DNA from: JAVBQO01 sp031548885
GTDB taxonomy: Bacteria > Patescibacteriota > Saccharimonadia > Saccharimonadales > Saccharimonadaceae
Length of the DNA: 64,000 bases
NCBI GenBank assembly: GCA_031548885.1
Contig: JAVBQO010000004.1
Location: 1 to 64,000 of the forward strand
Direction of reading: 5' to 3'
Positions 42,812 through 51,874 of the stretch are shown in pieces. Every line of letters starts with the position of its first letter. Within the stretch, counting starts at the first letter, position 1. The notes below the pieces were generated by a model. The model did no database searches. It saw nothing but the letters and a program-made list of their open reading frames with translations, and was not told the origin of the DNA. Made by a program: the position numbers and the translations under genes.

Positions 42812-43219
42812 ATGGCGATTTTATCAAAAGTCAAAAAACTGTTAGTTGGCACGGCGACAACTTCGACGGAGCGGCCGCTCAAACATCTGACCGAACGCGA
42901 TTTAATTAACGCCGAAAGCGAAATTGGTCGGCAACTGTTCGGCTCGATTCCGGATGGTCATCGTCGCGAATTTTTCTGTCTCGACCAACACACCTGGGTG
43001 TGGCACGAAGAATGGAAACAAGATAAACAAACTGTGTCACAAACCACGCGCTACGAAATTCGCCCGAACGGCATTATCAAAGTCGGCGACGGCGGTCAGT
43101 ACAAATACGTTGAAGGCGCTGAACTGGAGAATCTGGTGCTGGCGATGCGCCTTTATTACGAGCAAGTTATGCGCGGCCTCTACAACATCGATCCATACAC
43201 TGGACAAAAGTTGGTATAA
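42812..43219 (+). CDS. conserved-looking small protein of unknown function
   Basis: 135 aa cytoplasmic protein. The centre (EFFCLDQHTWVWHEEWKQ, then TTRYEIRPNGIIKVGDGGQY) reads as a compact beta fold with several tryptophans. The C-terminal helix is LENLVLAMRLYYEQVMRGLY. TATAAT (42800-42805) ends 6 nt before the ATG. Its own stop is inside the -10 box of the cysteine desulfurase gene. It is probably lineage-specific. Confidence 0.6.
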   Translation: MAILSKVKKLLVGTATTSTERPLKHLTERDLINAESEIGRQLFGSIPDGHRREFFCLDQHTWVWHEEWKQDKQTVSQTTRYEIRPNGIIKVGDGGQYKYVEGAELENLVLAMRLYYEQVMRGLYNIDPYTGQKLV

Positions 43220-43226
43220 TTAGTAC

Positions 43227-44474
43227 GTGATATATTTGGATTACGCGGCGGCAACGCCGATGGACGAACGGGTTTTGGCGGCTATGACGCCGTATTTTTG
43301 CGATGATTTTTATAATCCGTCAGCCAGTTATTTGGCTGCGAAAAAGGTCCGCGACGATTACGAAAACGCCAAACATTCGATTGCGAAAATCATCGGCGCA
43401 CGACCGACGGAAATTGTTATGACGGCTGGCGCGACCGAATCGATCAATTTGGCGCTGAACGTTGATGGCGAAATTATTACCACGGCGATCGAACACCCGG
43501 CGGTTTTGGAGACGGCGAAAAATCACGATCGTCATCTCGACCCCGCCTCTTCGCAAACCCTTTCCCAAAAGAGGCAAGTAGCGCCTGAGACGGCTTCATG
43601 GACAGCCTCTTTTGCGAAAGGTTCACGAGCGGCGGCTGGCGAAAATACGAAAATCATCGGCGTAAATGCGAAAGGTCGCGTTGACCCGGCCGAAATCACG
43701 AAAAGTATCACTGACAAAACAACGTTAATTTCGGTCGGCTACGCCAACAGCGAAATCGGCACCGTGCAGCCGATTCGCGAAATCGCCGAAATCGTAGCCG
43801 GTGTTCGCGAAAAACGCTTGGCAAATGGTTCGAAAAAACCGATTTATTTGCACGTCGACGCTTCGCAGGCGGCCGGATTGCTCGATCTCAGCGTGGCTCG
43901 GTTGAACGTTGACATGATGACGCTGAACGCCGGGAAATGCTACGGACCAAAGCAAGTTGGGTTGCTGTATGTGCGAACCGGCGTGATCGTGAAGCCGCTG
44001 TTTTTCGGCGGCGGCCAGGAAAACGGCCTGCGCAGCGGTACAGAAAATGTCGCCGGCGCGATCGGTTTTGCGCGGGCGCTGGAACTGTGCGAAAAAAAGC
44101 GCAAAGGCGAGGTGAAGCGACTGGGAGATTTGCGAAATAATTTAGCAAAGTATTTGACTGAAACTTTTCCCGACATCCAAATTAACGGCGATCAAAAGCA
44201 TCATTTATCGAATATCCTGAACATTTCGTTGCCTGGTCTGGACGGCGAACGCGCGGTATTCGCATTGGATTTGAAAGGTGTGATGGTTGCGACCGGATCG
44301 GCTTGCGCGGCAAACAAAGGCACGCGCAGTCACGTTCTGGCGGCGATCGGCTTGCCCGACAAAATGATCGACGGCAGTTTGCGAATTTCGCTGGGACGAT
44401 TCACGACCGAGCAGGAAATTGCGGAATTGAAGCCGATCCTGCGCGAAGTTTTGGAGCGTGAGCGGTATGCTTAA
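43227..44474 (+). CDS. cysteine desulfurase (NifS/IscS family) with an in-frame insertion
   Basis: 415 aa PLP enzyme that moves sulfur from cysteine to acceptors. With mnmA nearby, tRNA thiolation is a likely use. The N-terminus is YLDYAAATPMDERVL, TAGATESINLAL binds PLP, EHPAVLE follows, and SGTENVAGAIG and the catalytic Cys loop ATGSACA complete the set. In the usual PLP-lysine region it reads DMMTLNAGKCYGPKQVG, where Lys precedes the Cys instead of the common HK-GPKG. Between EHPAVLETAKN and ENTKIIGVNAKG there are about 35 extra residues encoded by a palindromic element. Start GTG 43227 is 6 nt after TATAAT (43215-43220). Confidence 0.9.
   Translation: MIYLDYAAATPMDERVLAAMTPYFCDDFYNPSASYLAAKKVRDDYENAKHSIAKIIGARPTEIVMTAGATESINLALNVDGEIITTAIEHPAVLETAKNHDRHLDPASSQTLSQKRQVAPETASWTASFAKGSRAAAGENTKIIGVNAKGRVDPAEITKSITDKTTLISVGYANSEIGTVQPIREIAEIVAGVREKRLANGSKKPIYLHVDASQAAGLLDLSVARLNVDMMTLNAGKCYGPKQVGLLYVRTGVIVKPLFFGGGQENGLRSGTENVAGAIGFARALELCEKKRKGEVKRLGDLRNNLAKYLTETFPDIQINGDQKHHLSNILNISLPGLDGERAVFALDLKGVMVATGSACAANKGTRSHVLAAIGLPDKMIDGSLRISLGRFTTEQEIAELKPILREVLERERYA
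43545..43621 (+). repeat. palindromic element inserted in the cysteine desulfurase gene
   Basis: A 17-bp inverted repeat (43559-43575 versus 43605-43621, 16 of 17 matching) encloses a 29-nt centre that is itself partly self-complementary; GCCTCTT also recurs at 43545-43551. The insertion keeps the reading frame and adds a low-complexity segment (HLDPASSQTLSQKRQV...). It resembles Rickettsia-type palindromic elements that land inside genes. The right arm contains one TTGCGAAA. Confidence 0.6.
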
Positions 44475-45060
44475 ATGGATTTTGACGCCGGTTCTGATGT
44501 TTTTGGCGATTGTCGTTGGGCTGTCGTTTTATCTGTCGCCTGACGACCTGCGCGGTTGCGAAAAGCCTGGCGTGGGTAAATGCCAGAAAGCCGACAAAAT
44601 CGTCGCTATCAGCGGCGGCAACACCAACGCGCGCGTTGACGAAGCGGTAAAATTATACAAAAGCGGCTGGGCGCGAACAGTTATCTTTAGCGGCGCAGCG
44701 GCTGACAAATCCGGCCCGAGCAACGCTGCAGCGATGAAAAGCCGCGCAGTTGCGAACGGCGTTCCGGAACACGCTATCTATATCGAGGAAAATTCCGAAA
44801 CGACGCTAGAAAATGCCGAAAAAACAGCGCCGTTGTTTTCGCCAAATGACCGCGTGATTTTGGTTACATCGCCATATCACCAGCGTCGCGCCGGATTGGA
44901 ATTTGCGAAAGAGGCGCCCGATTCAGTGAATATTATCAACCATCCCGCGATCGATTATAATTGGTCGAAACGTGTCTGGTATCTGTCGCCGGTCGGCTGG
45001 TGGTTGACGATTAGCGAAACGACGAAAATCATTGCATTTTATGTCGGGGGGTTGTTCTAG
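44467..45060 (+). CDS. YdcF-like DUF218 membrane protein
   Basis: 197 aa. An N-terminal anchor helix (ILTPVLMFLAIVVGLSFYL), then the DUF218 core: VAISGGNTNARVDEAVKLY, VIFSGAAADKSG, ENSETTLENAE, LVTSPYHQRRA. In the ElyC/SanA group, members act in envelope polysaccharide or vancomycin-related phenotypes. ATG 44467 has GGAG 10 nt upstream and overlaps the desulfurase stop by 8 bp; GTG 44458 is the alternative. Confidence 0.85.
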   Translation: MLKWILTPVLMFLAIVVGLSFYLSPDDLRGCEKPGVGKCQKADKIVAISGGNTNARVDEAVKLYKSGWARTVIFSGAAADKSGPSNAAAMKSRAVANGVPEHAIYIEENSETTLENAEKTAPLFSPNDRVILVTSPYHQRRAGLEFAKEAPDSVNIINHPAIDYNWSKRVWYLSPVGWWLTISETTKIIAFYVGGLF

Positions 45061-46085
45061 TGAAAGTGTATGTTGGCATGAGCGGCGGCGTCGACTCGTC
45101 GTTGACCGCGGCGCTACTTTGCGAAAAAGGTTACGATGTGACCGGCGTGTATATGAAAAACTGGACGCAGGATTTGCCCGGCATGAAATGTCCATGGGCG
45201 GACGATTTGGCCGATGCGAAACGTGTCGCGGTGCAACTCGGTATTCCATTCAAAGTGTTCGATTTCCAGGCCGAATACAAACAAAAAGTCGTCGATTATA
45301 TGATCGCGGAATATTCGGCCGGCCGCACGCCAAATCCGGATATCATGTGTAACCAAGAGGTTAAATTCAAGATTTTTCTGGAAACGGCATTGGCAGACGG
45401 CGCCGAAATGATTGCGACCGGGCATTATGCTCGAACCGAAAATGGTGAGTTGTTGAGAGCGATTGATAACAACAAAGACCAAACGTATTTTCTGTACCGC
45501 GTAACGGGCGATGCTTTGCGAAAAACGTTGTTTCCGCTGGGCGAATTTACAAAACCGACCGTGCGAAAAATGGCAGAGGAGCGCGGTTTGGTTACAGCTC
45601 GGCGAAAAGAGTCGATGGGCGTTTGTTTCGTCGGCAACGTTGGTATTCGCGAATTCCTTTCGCAATTCGTTGACACGACGCCGGGTGAAATCATCGAAAA
45701 GGAATCGGGCAAAGTTTTGGGTCATCACGACGGCGCGATTTTTTATACCTTTGGGCAGCGTCACGGTTTGAACATCGGTGGTGGTTTGCCATATTACGTC
45801 GTCGGCAAAGACATGGCGAAAAATGAGGTTTGTGCATCGACCAATTTGAACGACGAATCGTTTTGGCGCCACGAGTTGCGATTAACTGATCTACATTGGA
45901 TAAACGACGCGCCGGTTGCGAGAAAAACGTATCAGGTTCGATTGCGCCACCGTGCGCCATTGGCCGATTGCGAAATTGACGGCGACAAATTGATTTTGCG
46001 AAACCCAGAACGCGCGATTGCGCCGGGGCAGTCGGCGGTGATTTATGACGGACGGGCTTGTCTTGGTGGCGGAGTAATTGTCTAG
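45060..46085 (+). CDS. mnmA: tRNA 2-thiouridylase MnmA
   Basis: 341 aa. The PP-loop is GMSGGVDSSL, the first catalytic Cys sits in PDIMCNQEVKFK, and the second in MGVCFVGNVG. ATGHYAR and DQTYFLYRV complete the tRNA-binding core. It uses sulfur relayed from the cysteine desulfurase two genes upstream to make s2U34. GTG start shares a G with the preceding TAG. Confidence 0.95.
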   Translation: MKVYVGMSGGVDSSLTAALLCEKGYDVTGVYMKNWTQDLPGMKCPWADDLADAKRVAVQLGIPFKVFDFQAEYKQKVVDYMIAEYSAGRTPNPDIMCNQEVKFKIFLETALADGAEMIATGHYARTENGELLRAIDNNKDQTYFLYRVTGDALRKTLFPLGEFTKPTVRKMAEERGLVTARRKESMGVCFVGNVGIREFLSQFVDTTPGEIIEKESGKVLGHHDGAIFYTFGQRHGLNIGGGLPYYVVGKDMAKNEVCASTNLNDESFWRHELRLTDLHWINDAPVARKTYQVRLRHRAPLADCEIDGDKLILRNPERAIAPGQSAVIYDGRACLGGGVIV

Positions 46086-46283
46086 AACTTCGTCAGAAAA
46101 TGAAAATCGGGCACCTTAGAGATGCCCGCCCGCGCCATAACCGGGCGCTGGGTGCGGTGCTCGGATAACCTCCGAGCTTGGTCTTGCTGAATGGGGTAAG
46201 GTGTTGTCTGTCAACGAGTAAAGCTATCGATCGCAACTATGCATTTATATTGCTACAGTACTAGCGGTGAGCTCAGTGCGCCG
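46086..46283 (-). ncRNA. structured stretch downstream of the Cys-motif gene, possible small RNA or 3' UTR
   Basis: On the minus strand this region carries GCTCGGA-GGTTA-TCCGAGC (46177-46159) and GCGCC-CGGTTAT-GGCGC (46148-46132), two hairpins sharing a GGTTA loop, then a terminator stem CGGGCA/TGCCCG (46128-46108) with a T-rich tail. It contains no open frame I can support. The conserved cores of RNase P RNA, SRP RNA and tmRNA are absent. It is transcribed most likely with the 46529 gene. Confidence 0.4.
46102..46128 (-). terminator. terminator after the Cys-motif small gene
   Basis: CGGGCA-TCTCTAAGG-TGCCCG on the minus strand, followed by ATTTTCATTTTC. Confidence 0.65.
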
Positions 46284-46529
46284 TTAGCTCTCTTCGATGA
46301 TGCCGACGATGATGCCGTCGGCATTCACGATGAAAGTATCCGAGCAGAAACCCAGAAGACAGTCGTCGCCTGTCTTGCAGATACCGCAGTCACACTGGGT
46401 CTCCATCACGCTCACGCGACGGTTCTCGTCCCAGGGATTCGGCAATTCTTCGACTCGCGGCTTCTCGTATGAGGCCTTCAGGAAGTCGTCGAACACTTCT
46501 CCAACATGCTGCTGCATGAGATTCTCCAT
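46284..46529 (-). CDS. small Cys-cluster protein with foreign codon usage
   Basis: 81 aa. The N-terminal helix is acidic (HVGEVFDDFLKASYEKPRVE) and the middle has a Cys cluster, CDCGICKTGDDCLLGFC, suitable for zinc or Fe-S binding. GGAGG lies before the ATG at 46529, with GGAG again inside the first codons; Met5 is an alternative start. Codon choice differs from its neighbours: Lys AAG 3 of 3, Ile ATC 6 of 6, Phe TTC 4 of 4, whereas neighbouring genes strongly prefer AAA and mix ATT/TTT. No uptake-like octamer lies in the surrounding 500 bp. Probably acquired recently. Confidence 0.6.
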   Translation of the reverse strand: MENLMQQHVGEVFDDFLKASYEKPRVEELPNPWDENRRVSVMETQCDCGICKTGDDCLLGFCSDTFIVNADGIIVGIIEES

Positions 46530-46649
46530 TCAACGTACACCTCCAGGGCGTTCCCGGATGGATAGCTCAATGATACCATATTAACTTATAGTAGTCAATA
46601 GCCTATCTTAATCCCGCAGTGATTCTAGAGTTATGGTACAATAACAGAT

Positions 46650-48524
46650 ATGAACGCAAACGAAATCCGCAGAACCTACTTTGAATTTTGCCGCGAAAAC
46701 GGCCACGAAATCATCCCGCGCGCCAAATTGGTGCCGGAAAACGACCCGACGACGCTGTTTACCGGATCGGGCATGCAACCGCTTTTGCCGTATTTGTTGG
46801 GGCAAGATCACGAAAAAGGCGTCCGTTTGGCCGATTCGCAAACCTGTTTTCGCGCCGACGACATCGACGAAGTTGGCGACAACCGCCACACGACGTTTTT
46901 TGAAATGCTGGGAAATTGGTCGCTGGGCGATTATTTCAAGGCCGAACAATTGCCGTGGTTTTTCGAATTTTTGACTGACAAAGTTGGTTTGGATGCGAAT
47001 CGTTTGTACGTCACGTGTTTCATTGGCGACGAAAAATTCAACTTGCCGCGTGACACCGAATCCGCGGAAATCTGGAAAAATCTGTTTGCGAAAAAGGGAA
47101 TCGATGCGAAAGACGTCGAAATCGGATCCGAAGCCGACGGTGCTGAAAAGGGTATGCAGGGCGGCCGAATTTTCTATTACGACGGTGGCAAAAACTGGTG
47201 GTCGCGCGGCGGCAAACCGGAAACAACACCGGTCGGCGATCCATGCGGTCCGGACAGCGAAGTCTTTTACGAATTCACCGACATCGAACACAGCCCGGCG
47301 TTCGGCGCGAATTGTCACCCGAATTGCGATTGCGGCCGATACATGGAAATTGGAAATTCCGTGTTCATGACGTACCGCAAAACCGAGACCGGATTCGAAG
47401 AGCTTGCGAAGAAAAATGTCGATTTCGGCGGCGGTTTGGAGCGAATCGCGGCGGCGGCGATCGATTCGCCAGACATGTTCAGAATCAGTTTGTTGTGGCC
47501 GATTATCGAAAAGTTGGAACAATTATCAGGCGAAAAATACGACGATTACGCGGCGAATATGCGTGTGATCGCCGACCATGTTCGCGCCGCAATTTTCCTA
47601 ATCACGGACGGCGTTGAACCATCGAATAAAGAACAAGGCTATGTTGTACGACGACTAATGCGCCGGGCGATTCGTTTTGCATTTGATCTGGGAATTGAGG
47701 AAAAATTGATGAACCAAGTCGTGCCGGCGATTTGCGAAATCTACGCGAACGATTTTGCGGAACTTGATGCGGAAAAAGTCTTGGCGATCATGGAAAAGGA
47801 AGAAAAAGTATTTCGCAGCACACTACGTGCCGGCGTCAAACATTTCCAGCGCGAAACACGTAACGGTCATTTGACCGGCGAAGTGATTTTCAAATTGTAC
47901 GACACGTATGGATTCCCGATGGAATTATCGTTGGAGGAGGCGTCGCGGTCGAACGTGTCAATCCAGCCGGATTGGCAAAACGAATTTGACGCGAAAATGG
48001 ACGAGCAGAAAGCCCGTTCGCGAACTGCAACAAAGGGTCAGTTCAAGGGCGGTCTTGGCGGTCAAACTTTGCAGCACAAAAAATATCACACAGCGACGCA
48101 TTTATTACAATCGGCTCTCAGAAACATCCTCGGCGAACAATTGCGCCAACACGGATCGAATATTACGGAGGAACGCCTGCGATTTGACTTTAATTCGGAT
48201 CGCAAAGTAACACCGGACGAAATTGCGAAAGCCGAAAAATTGGTCAACGATTGGATTTCGCAAGATTTGCCAGTGACGTTCCGTGAATATCCGACCGACG
48301 TGGCGCTGCAAATGGGCGCGATCGGGCCGTTTGGCGAACGCTACGACGAATCTGTCAAAGTGTACCAAATGGGCGACGGCGAAAACATCGTCAGCCTAGA
48401 AATTTGCGGCGGTCCGCACGTCGATCACACTGGGCAGCTTGGCGAAAATGGTGCGAAATTCAAAATCGTCAAAGAAGAAGCTTCGAGCGCCGGAATTCGC
48501 CGTATCAAAGCGATTTTGGCCTAA
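46650..48524 (+). CDS. alaS: alanyl-tRNA synthetase lacking the C-Ala domain
   Basis: 624 aa class II synthetase; the usual bacterial length is about 870. The catalytic core has NEIRRTYFEFCRENGHEIIP, TCFRADDIDEVGDNRHTTFF and the motif GNSVFMTY. The editing domain is present with HTATHLLQSAL and CGGPHVDHTG (CGGTHV in most enzymes). The DHHA1/C-Ala segment that dimerises and grips tRNA is missing, and the frame ends cleanly at RIKAILA. TACAAT lies 7 nt before the ATG. Confidence 0.93.
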   Translation: MNANEIRRTYFEFCRENGHEIIPRAKLVPENDPTTLFTGSGMQPLLPYLLGQDHEKGVRLADSQTCFRADDIDEVGDNRHTTFFEMLGNWSLGDYFKAEQLPWFFEFLTDKVGLDANRLYVTCFIGDEKFNLPRDTESAEIWKNLFAKKGIDAKDVEIGSEADGAEKGMQGGRIFYYDGGKNWWSRGGKPETTPVGDPCGPDSEVFYEFTDIEHSPAFGANCHPNCDCGRYMEIGNSVFMTYRKTETGFEELAKKNVDFGGGLERIAAAAIDSPDMFRISLLWPIIEKLEQLSGEKYDDYAANMRVIADHVRAAIFLITDGVEPSNKEQGYVVRRLMRRAIRFAFDLGIEEKLMNQVVPAICEIYANDFAELDAEKVLAIMEKEEKVFRSTLRAGVKHFQRETRNGHLTGEVIFKLYDTYGFPMELSLEEASRSNVSIQPDWQNEFDAKMDEQKARSRTATKGQFKGGLGGQTLQHKKYHTATHLLQSALRNILGEQLRQHGSNITEERLRFDFNSDRKVTPDEIAKAEKLVNDWISQDLPVTFREYPTDVALQMGAIGPFGERYDESVKVYQMGDGENIVSLEICGGPHVDHTGQLGENGAKFKIVKEEASSAGIRRIKAILA

Positions 48525-48565
48525 CCACTAGCGTTTTGTGCGCCAAAAGTTTATAATTTAGACAA

Positions 48566-49825
48566 ATGCGATTCAAAAAAAGTCCGAAAGAAGACACTAC
48601 CGCGGCGCAGCACATCGTGGCTCTTGACATTGGTACCGAATATACCAAAGCATTGATCGCGCGTGTCAACGGCGATGATCTGGAAATCGTTGGCGTCGGC
48701 CGCGCTCGCCAAGAAGTTGGCAACATGTATTCCGGCGCCATCGCCGACATTACAGGCGTGGTCAAAAATTGCGAAGCGGCGTTGGTCCAAGCCGAAGAAC
48801 AAGCCGGATTGCAAGCCAAAAAAGTCATCATCGGCATCGCCGGCGAATTCGTCAAAGGTTTAACGAGTACGATTCGCTACAAACGGCCGCAACCCGACCG
48901 CGAACTGGATGCCGCCGAAATGGAACTGATCATCGAAAAGGTCCAAGAACGCGCCCAGGTCAAAGCCCAGCGCCAGATCGCTTTTGAAACCGGCAATCCC
49001 GACGTCGAGGTAAAATTGGTCAACAGCGCCATCGTGTCGATCCACATCGATGGTTACAAAGTTACCAATCCGATTGGTTTTCAGGGAAAAGACATCGCAA
49101 TCCAGATCTACACGGCGTTCGCGCCAATGGTGCACATCGGCGCGTTGGAACGCACGGCGGCGGAACTTGATCTGGAATTGATGGCGGTGGCGGCCGAACC
49201 ATTCGCGGTGGCGCGTGCGGTTTTGGGATCGGACGCGAATTCGACGTTTACGGCGATTTTGTGCGACGTCGGCGGCGGTTCGACGGATATCGCGGTCATC
49301 AACGACGGTGGTGTCGAAGGCACGCGGATGTTTGGCGTGGCGGGGCGGAGCTTTACCAAAACTATTTCGACTGACCTGGGCGTCGGCTACGAAGCGGCCG
49401 AAAAACTGAAATTGAACATGAATGATCCAAAAATCAAACCGGCGGTCAAAAAAATCGTAGACGAAGCGGTCGACAAAACGCTCGACGTCTGGCTGAGCGG
49501 CGTGGAACTGGGGCTGAGCGAATTTGACGCCATCGACCATTTGCCAAGCCGCGTGCTGCTGTGCGGTGGCGGATCGAGTCTCGACGCATTGGTGCTGGCG
49601 CTGGAAAACGGCGATTGGTATCAGGGCCTGCCATTCACAAAACGCCCGCAGGTGCATCACATCAAACCCGACGAAGTTGTTGGCGTAACAGATACGACTG
49701 GCGATATTAGTGATCACACAATGATTACCGCCATGGGGCTTCTCAGGGTTGGATATGATACCATGTTAAACGCCGAGGAAAGTGGTTCAATCAAGGACAA
49801 AATTAATCGGATGCTACGGATATGA
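48566..49825 (+). CDS. FtsA/PilM-like actin-fold ATPase
   Basis: 419 aa. Phosphate-1 DIGTEYTKALIA, an SHS2-like insertion around residues 85-160 (VIIGIAGEFVKGLTSTIRYK), phosphate-2 LCDVGGGSTDIAVI, adenosine LLCGGGSSLDALV and a C-terminal helix rich in basic residues (KDKINRMLRI) that could touch the membrane. It is translationally coupled to a bitopic membrane protein, as PilM is to PilN. It could work in division or in pilus assembly; the sequence does not decide. TATAAT ends 8 nt before the ATG. Confidence 0.87.
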   Translation: MRFKKSPKEDTTAAQHIVALDIGTEYTKALIARVNGDDLEIVGVGRARQEVGNMYSGAIADITGVVKNCEAALVQAEEQAGLQAKKVIIGIAGEFVKGLTSTIRYKRPQPDRELDAAEMELIIEKVQERAQVKAQRQIAFETGNPDVEVKLVNSAIVSIHIDGYKVTNPIGFQGKDIAIQIYTAFAPMVHIGALERTAAELDLELMAVAAEPFAVARAVLGSDANSTFTAILCDVGGGSTDIAVINDGGVEGTRMFGVAGRSFTKTISTDLGVGYEAAEKLKLNMNDPKIKPAVKKIVDEAVDKTLDVWLSGVELGLSEFDAIDHLPSRVLLCGGGSSLDALVLALENGDWYQGLPFTKRPQVHHIKPDEVVGVTDTTGDISDHTMITAMGLLRVGYDTMLNAEESGSIKDKINRMLRI

Positions 49826-51474
49826 ATAAAGATGTCATTTATGTTGATACCGACGACGACATAACGTCGATTATTGGAAAAGTCAAGGACGCCAAAGAGC
49901 ACGTCGTGGCGTTGGTGCCACCGAAACGAACCGGCGTTTTGCATAGTGCCGTCAATCTAAAATTGTTGCAACGTGCTGCCGGAACGGCCGACAAACGCGT
50001 CGTGTTAATCACGGCGGATTCGGCGTTGACCGCGCTGGCGTCCGGCGCCAAAGTGCCGGTTGCGAAAAACTTGCAAAGTAAGCCGGAATTGATCGAATCC
50101 GACAAGCCGCTCGATGCGGACGATGACATCATCAACGGCGAAGAAATTGCTGTTGGCGAGCTGGCTACTTTGGCTGTCGCTAATCGCAAAGTGACCAATG
50201 AACCCGAAGATGAAGAAGTCAGCGCCGCAGTGGCTGCGATTTCCGGCCAGGACGCCACGAAAAAATCAGACGGCAAGTCGAAAAAAGCCGACAAAGCCAA
50301 AAAAATTCCTAATTACAGCAAATTTCGCAAACGATTACTGATTTTCGGTAGCCTTGGTTTGGTTTTGATCGCGTTTTTGGTGTGGGCGATTTGGTTTGCG
50401 CCCAAGGCGACCATTACTGTGACTGCGAAAACGACTGCGACACCGGTTAGCGCTACGATTACGCTTGATCCATCAGCGGCGACAAATATCGACGCCAATA
50501 CTCTGCAGCCGGTTACTAAGCAAATCAAAAAAACCAACACCGTTGAATTTAGCGCCACTGGCTCCAAAGAAGTCGGCGAGGCCGCGCATGGCAGCGTGAC
50601 TATCTCGAACTGTTCGGAATCCGACCCGGTTAGTCTGGCGGCCGGCACGACAATTGCCAGCGGTAGCTATCAATATACGCTCAATCAAGGCGTGACTGTG
50701 CCAGGGATGAAAACTTCGGGCGGCGCGTGCAAACCGGGCGTGTCTGGCGCTGTCGGCGTGACGGCGGCGAATATTGGCTCTGATTACAATTTGTCGGCTG
50801 GCACGAAATTCGCTGTTTCTGGCTACAGCGCGTCGCTGTTCAGCGCTACAGCGCAATCAGCATTCACGGGCGGCAGCAAAGAAACTGTGACGGTGGTCCA
50901 GCAATCTGACGTCGACAAAGCGGCTGATGCGCTGAAAAAACAAGACGACACCAACGAAATCAAATCGCAGCTAATTTCGCAACTTGGCAGCGACGTCACG
51001 GTGTTGCAGGATAGCTTCACGGTGGCATACGGCAACGTTTCGAGCAATCCCGACGTCGGCAAAGAAGCCAAAACTGCAACCGCCAGCATGGAGGTGACGT
51101 ATTCGATCATGGGTATTGGCAACAAAGATTTGAACGAGGAGCTGAATGCGCTGGCCACCAAAACGATGGACGATCCAGCGGGACAGAAAATTTACGATAA
51201 TGGCGCGAAAAATGTTAAATTTACGGATTATGCAGCCGGAACAGGCGGCGCAGCTAGCGTAAAGATCGCCACCACGGCGCAAGTCGGTCCAAAAATTGAC
51301 GCGAACCAAGTCGCCGAACAGTCCGCGCACAAACGCGCCGGCGAAATCCAAGAAAGCTTGACCAAAATTCCAGGAGTCGAAAACGTCGAAGTTGACTTCT
51401 CGCCGTTTTGGGTCAGCAAAACGCCCGACGCCGACAAAATATCAGTAAAATTCTCGATTGATGCCAATAACTGA
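49822..51474 (+). CDS. bitopic membrane protein with baseplate-J-like outer domain
   Basis: 550 aa. An N-terminal cytoplasmic Rossmann-like domain (about 1-100: DDITSIIGKVKDAKEHVVAL), an acidic linker, a basic stretch, a transmembrane helix (LLIFGSLGLVLIAFLVWAIW, about 173-192), then a long extracytoplasmic beta-rich region. This outer part looks like phage baseplate J/gp47-type repeats found in CPR genomes. The start overlaps the FtsA-like stop (ATGA). It probably forms a membrane complex with that ATPase. Confidence 0.75.
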   Translation: MNKDVIYVDTDDDITSIIGKVKDAKEHVVALVPPKRTGVLHSAVNLKLLQRAAGTADKRVVLITADSALTALASGAKVPVAKNLQSKPELIESDKPLDADDDIINGEEIAVGELATLAVANRKVTNEPEDEEVSAAVAAISGQDATKKSDGKSKKADKAKKIPNYSKFRKRLLIFGSLGLVLIAFLVWAIWFAPKATITVTAKTTATPVSATITLDPSAATNIDANTLQPVTKQIKKTNTVEFSATGSKEVGEAAHGSVTISNCSESDPVSLAAGTTIASGSYQYTLNQGVTVPGMKTSGGACKPGVSGAVGVTAANIGSDYNLSAGTKFAVSGYSASLFSATAQSAFTGGSKETVTVVQQSDVDKAADALKKQDDTNEIKSQLISQLGSDVTVLQDSFTVAYGNVSSNPDVGKEAKTATASMEVTYSIMGIGNKDLNEELNALATKTMDDPAGQKIYDNGAKNVKFTDYAAGTGGAASVKIATTAQVGPKIDANQVAEQSAHKRAGEIQESLTKIPGVENVEVDFSPFWVSKTPDADKISVKFSIDANN

Positions 51475-51874
51475 CCAGATTTTGCTGGCGCTGGATATTG
51501 GCGAAAAGCGTATTGGCGTGGCGTGGTGTGATACCGTGGTGCGGGTCGCGTCGCCGCTTGCGGCTATCGCGATGGATGACAATGCTGTCGCGAAAATTGT
51601 CGCAACGATGCGGAACATGAACGCCACAACAGTAGTGGTTGGACTGCCGCGAAACCAATCTGGCGACGAAACGAAACAATCGCAGTACGCGCGAAACTTT
51701 GCGAAAAAACTGGAAAATGCCGGCGTAGCAGTCAAGTTTCAGGACGAATCGGTCACGTCGATTATCGCCGAAAACCGTCTGCGCGAACGTGGCAAACCAT
51801 ATGACAAATCCGATATCGACTCCGAAGCCGCCGCCATCATATTAACAGATTATATCGAGGCAAATCATGGGTAA
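51461..51874 (+). CDS. ruvX: RuvX/YqgF Holliday-junction resolvase-like protein
   Basis: 137 aa RNase H-like fold. LALDIGEKRIGVA (catalytic Asp), VVVGLPRNQSGDE, DESVTSIIAENRLRERG (Glu) and DSEAAAIILTDYI (last Asp). Members process pre-16S rRNA 5' ends and may resolve Holliday junctions. The ATG at 51461 overlaps the previous gene by 14 bp. Confidence 0.92.
   Translation: MPITDQILLALDIGEKRIGVAWCDTVVRVASPLAAIAMDDNAVAKIVATMRNMNATTVVVGLPRNQSGDETKQSQYARNFAKKLENAGVAVKFQDESVTSIIAENRLRERGKPYDKSDIDSEAAAIILTDYIEANHG

Noticed and set aside
43545..43621. CRISPR-like repeat unit
   Set aside because: There is one inverted pair in frame inside a gene, no regular spacers and no cas genes.
46086..46283. RNase P RNA, SRP RNA or tmRNA
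   Set aside because: None of their invariant cores is present and the region is too short for RNase P RNA or tmRNA.
46239..46472. Plus-strand frame opposite the Cys-cluster gene
   Set aside because: It has no SD, is fully antisense to a gene with a clear GGAGG, and shows no protein-like pattern.
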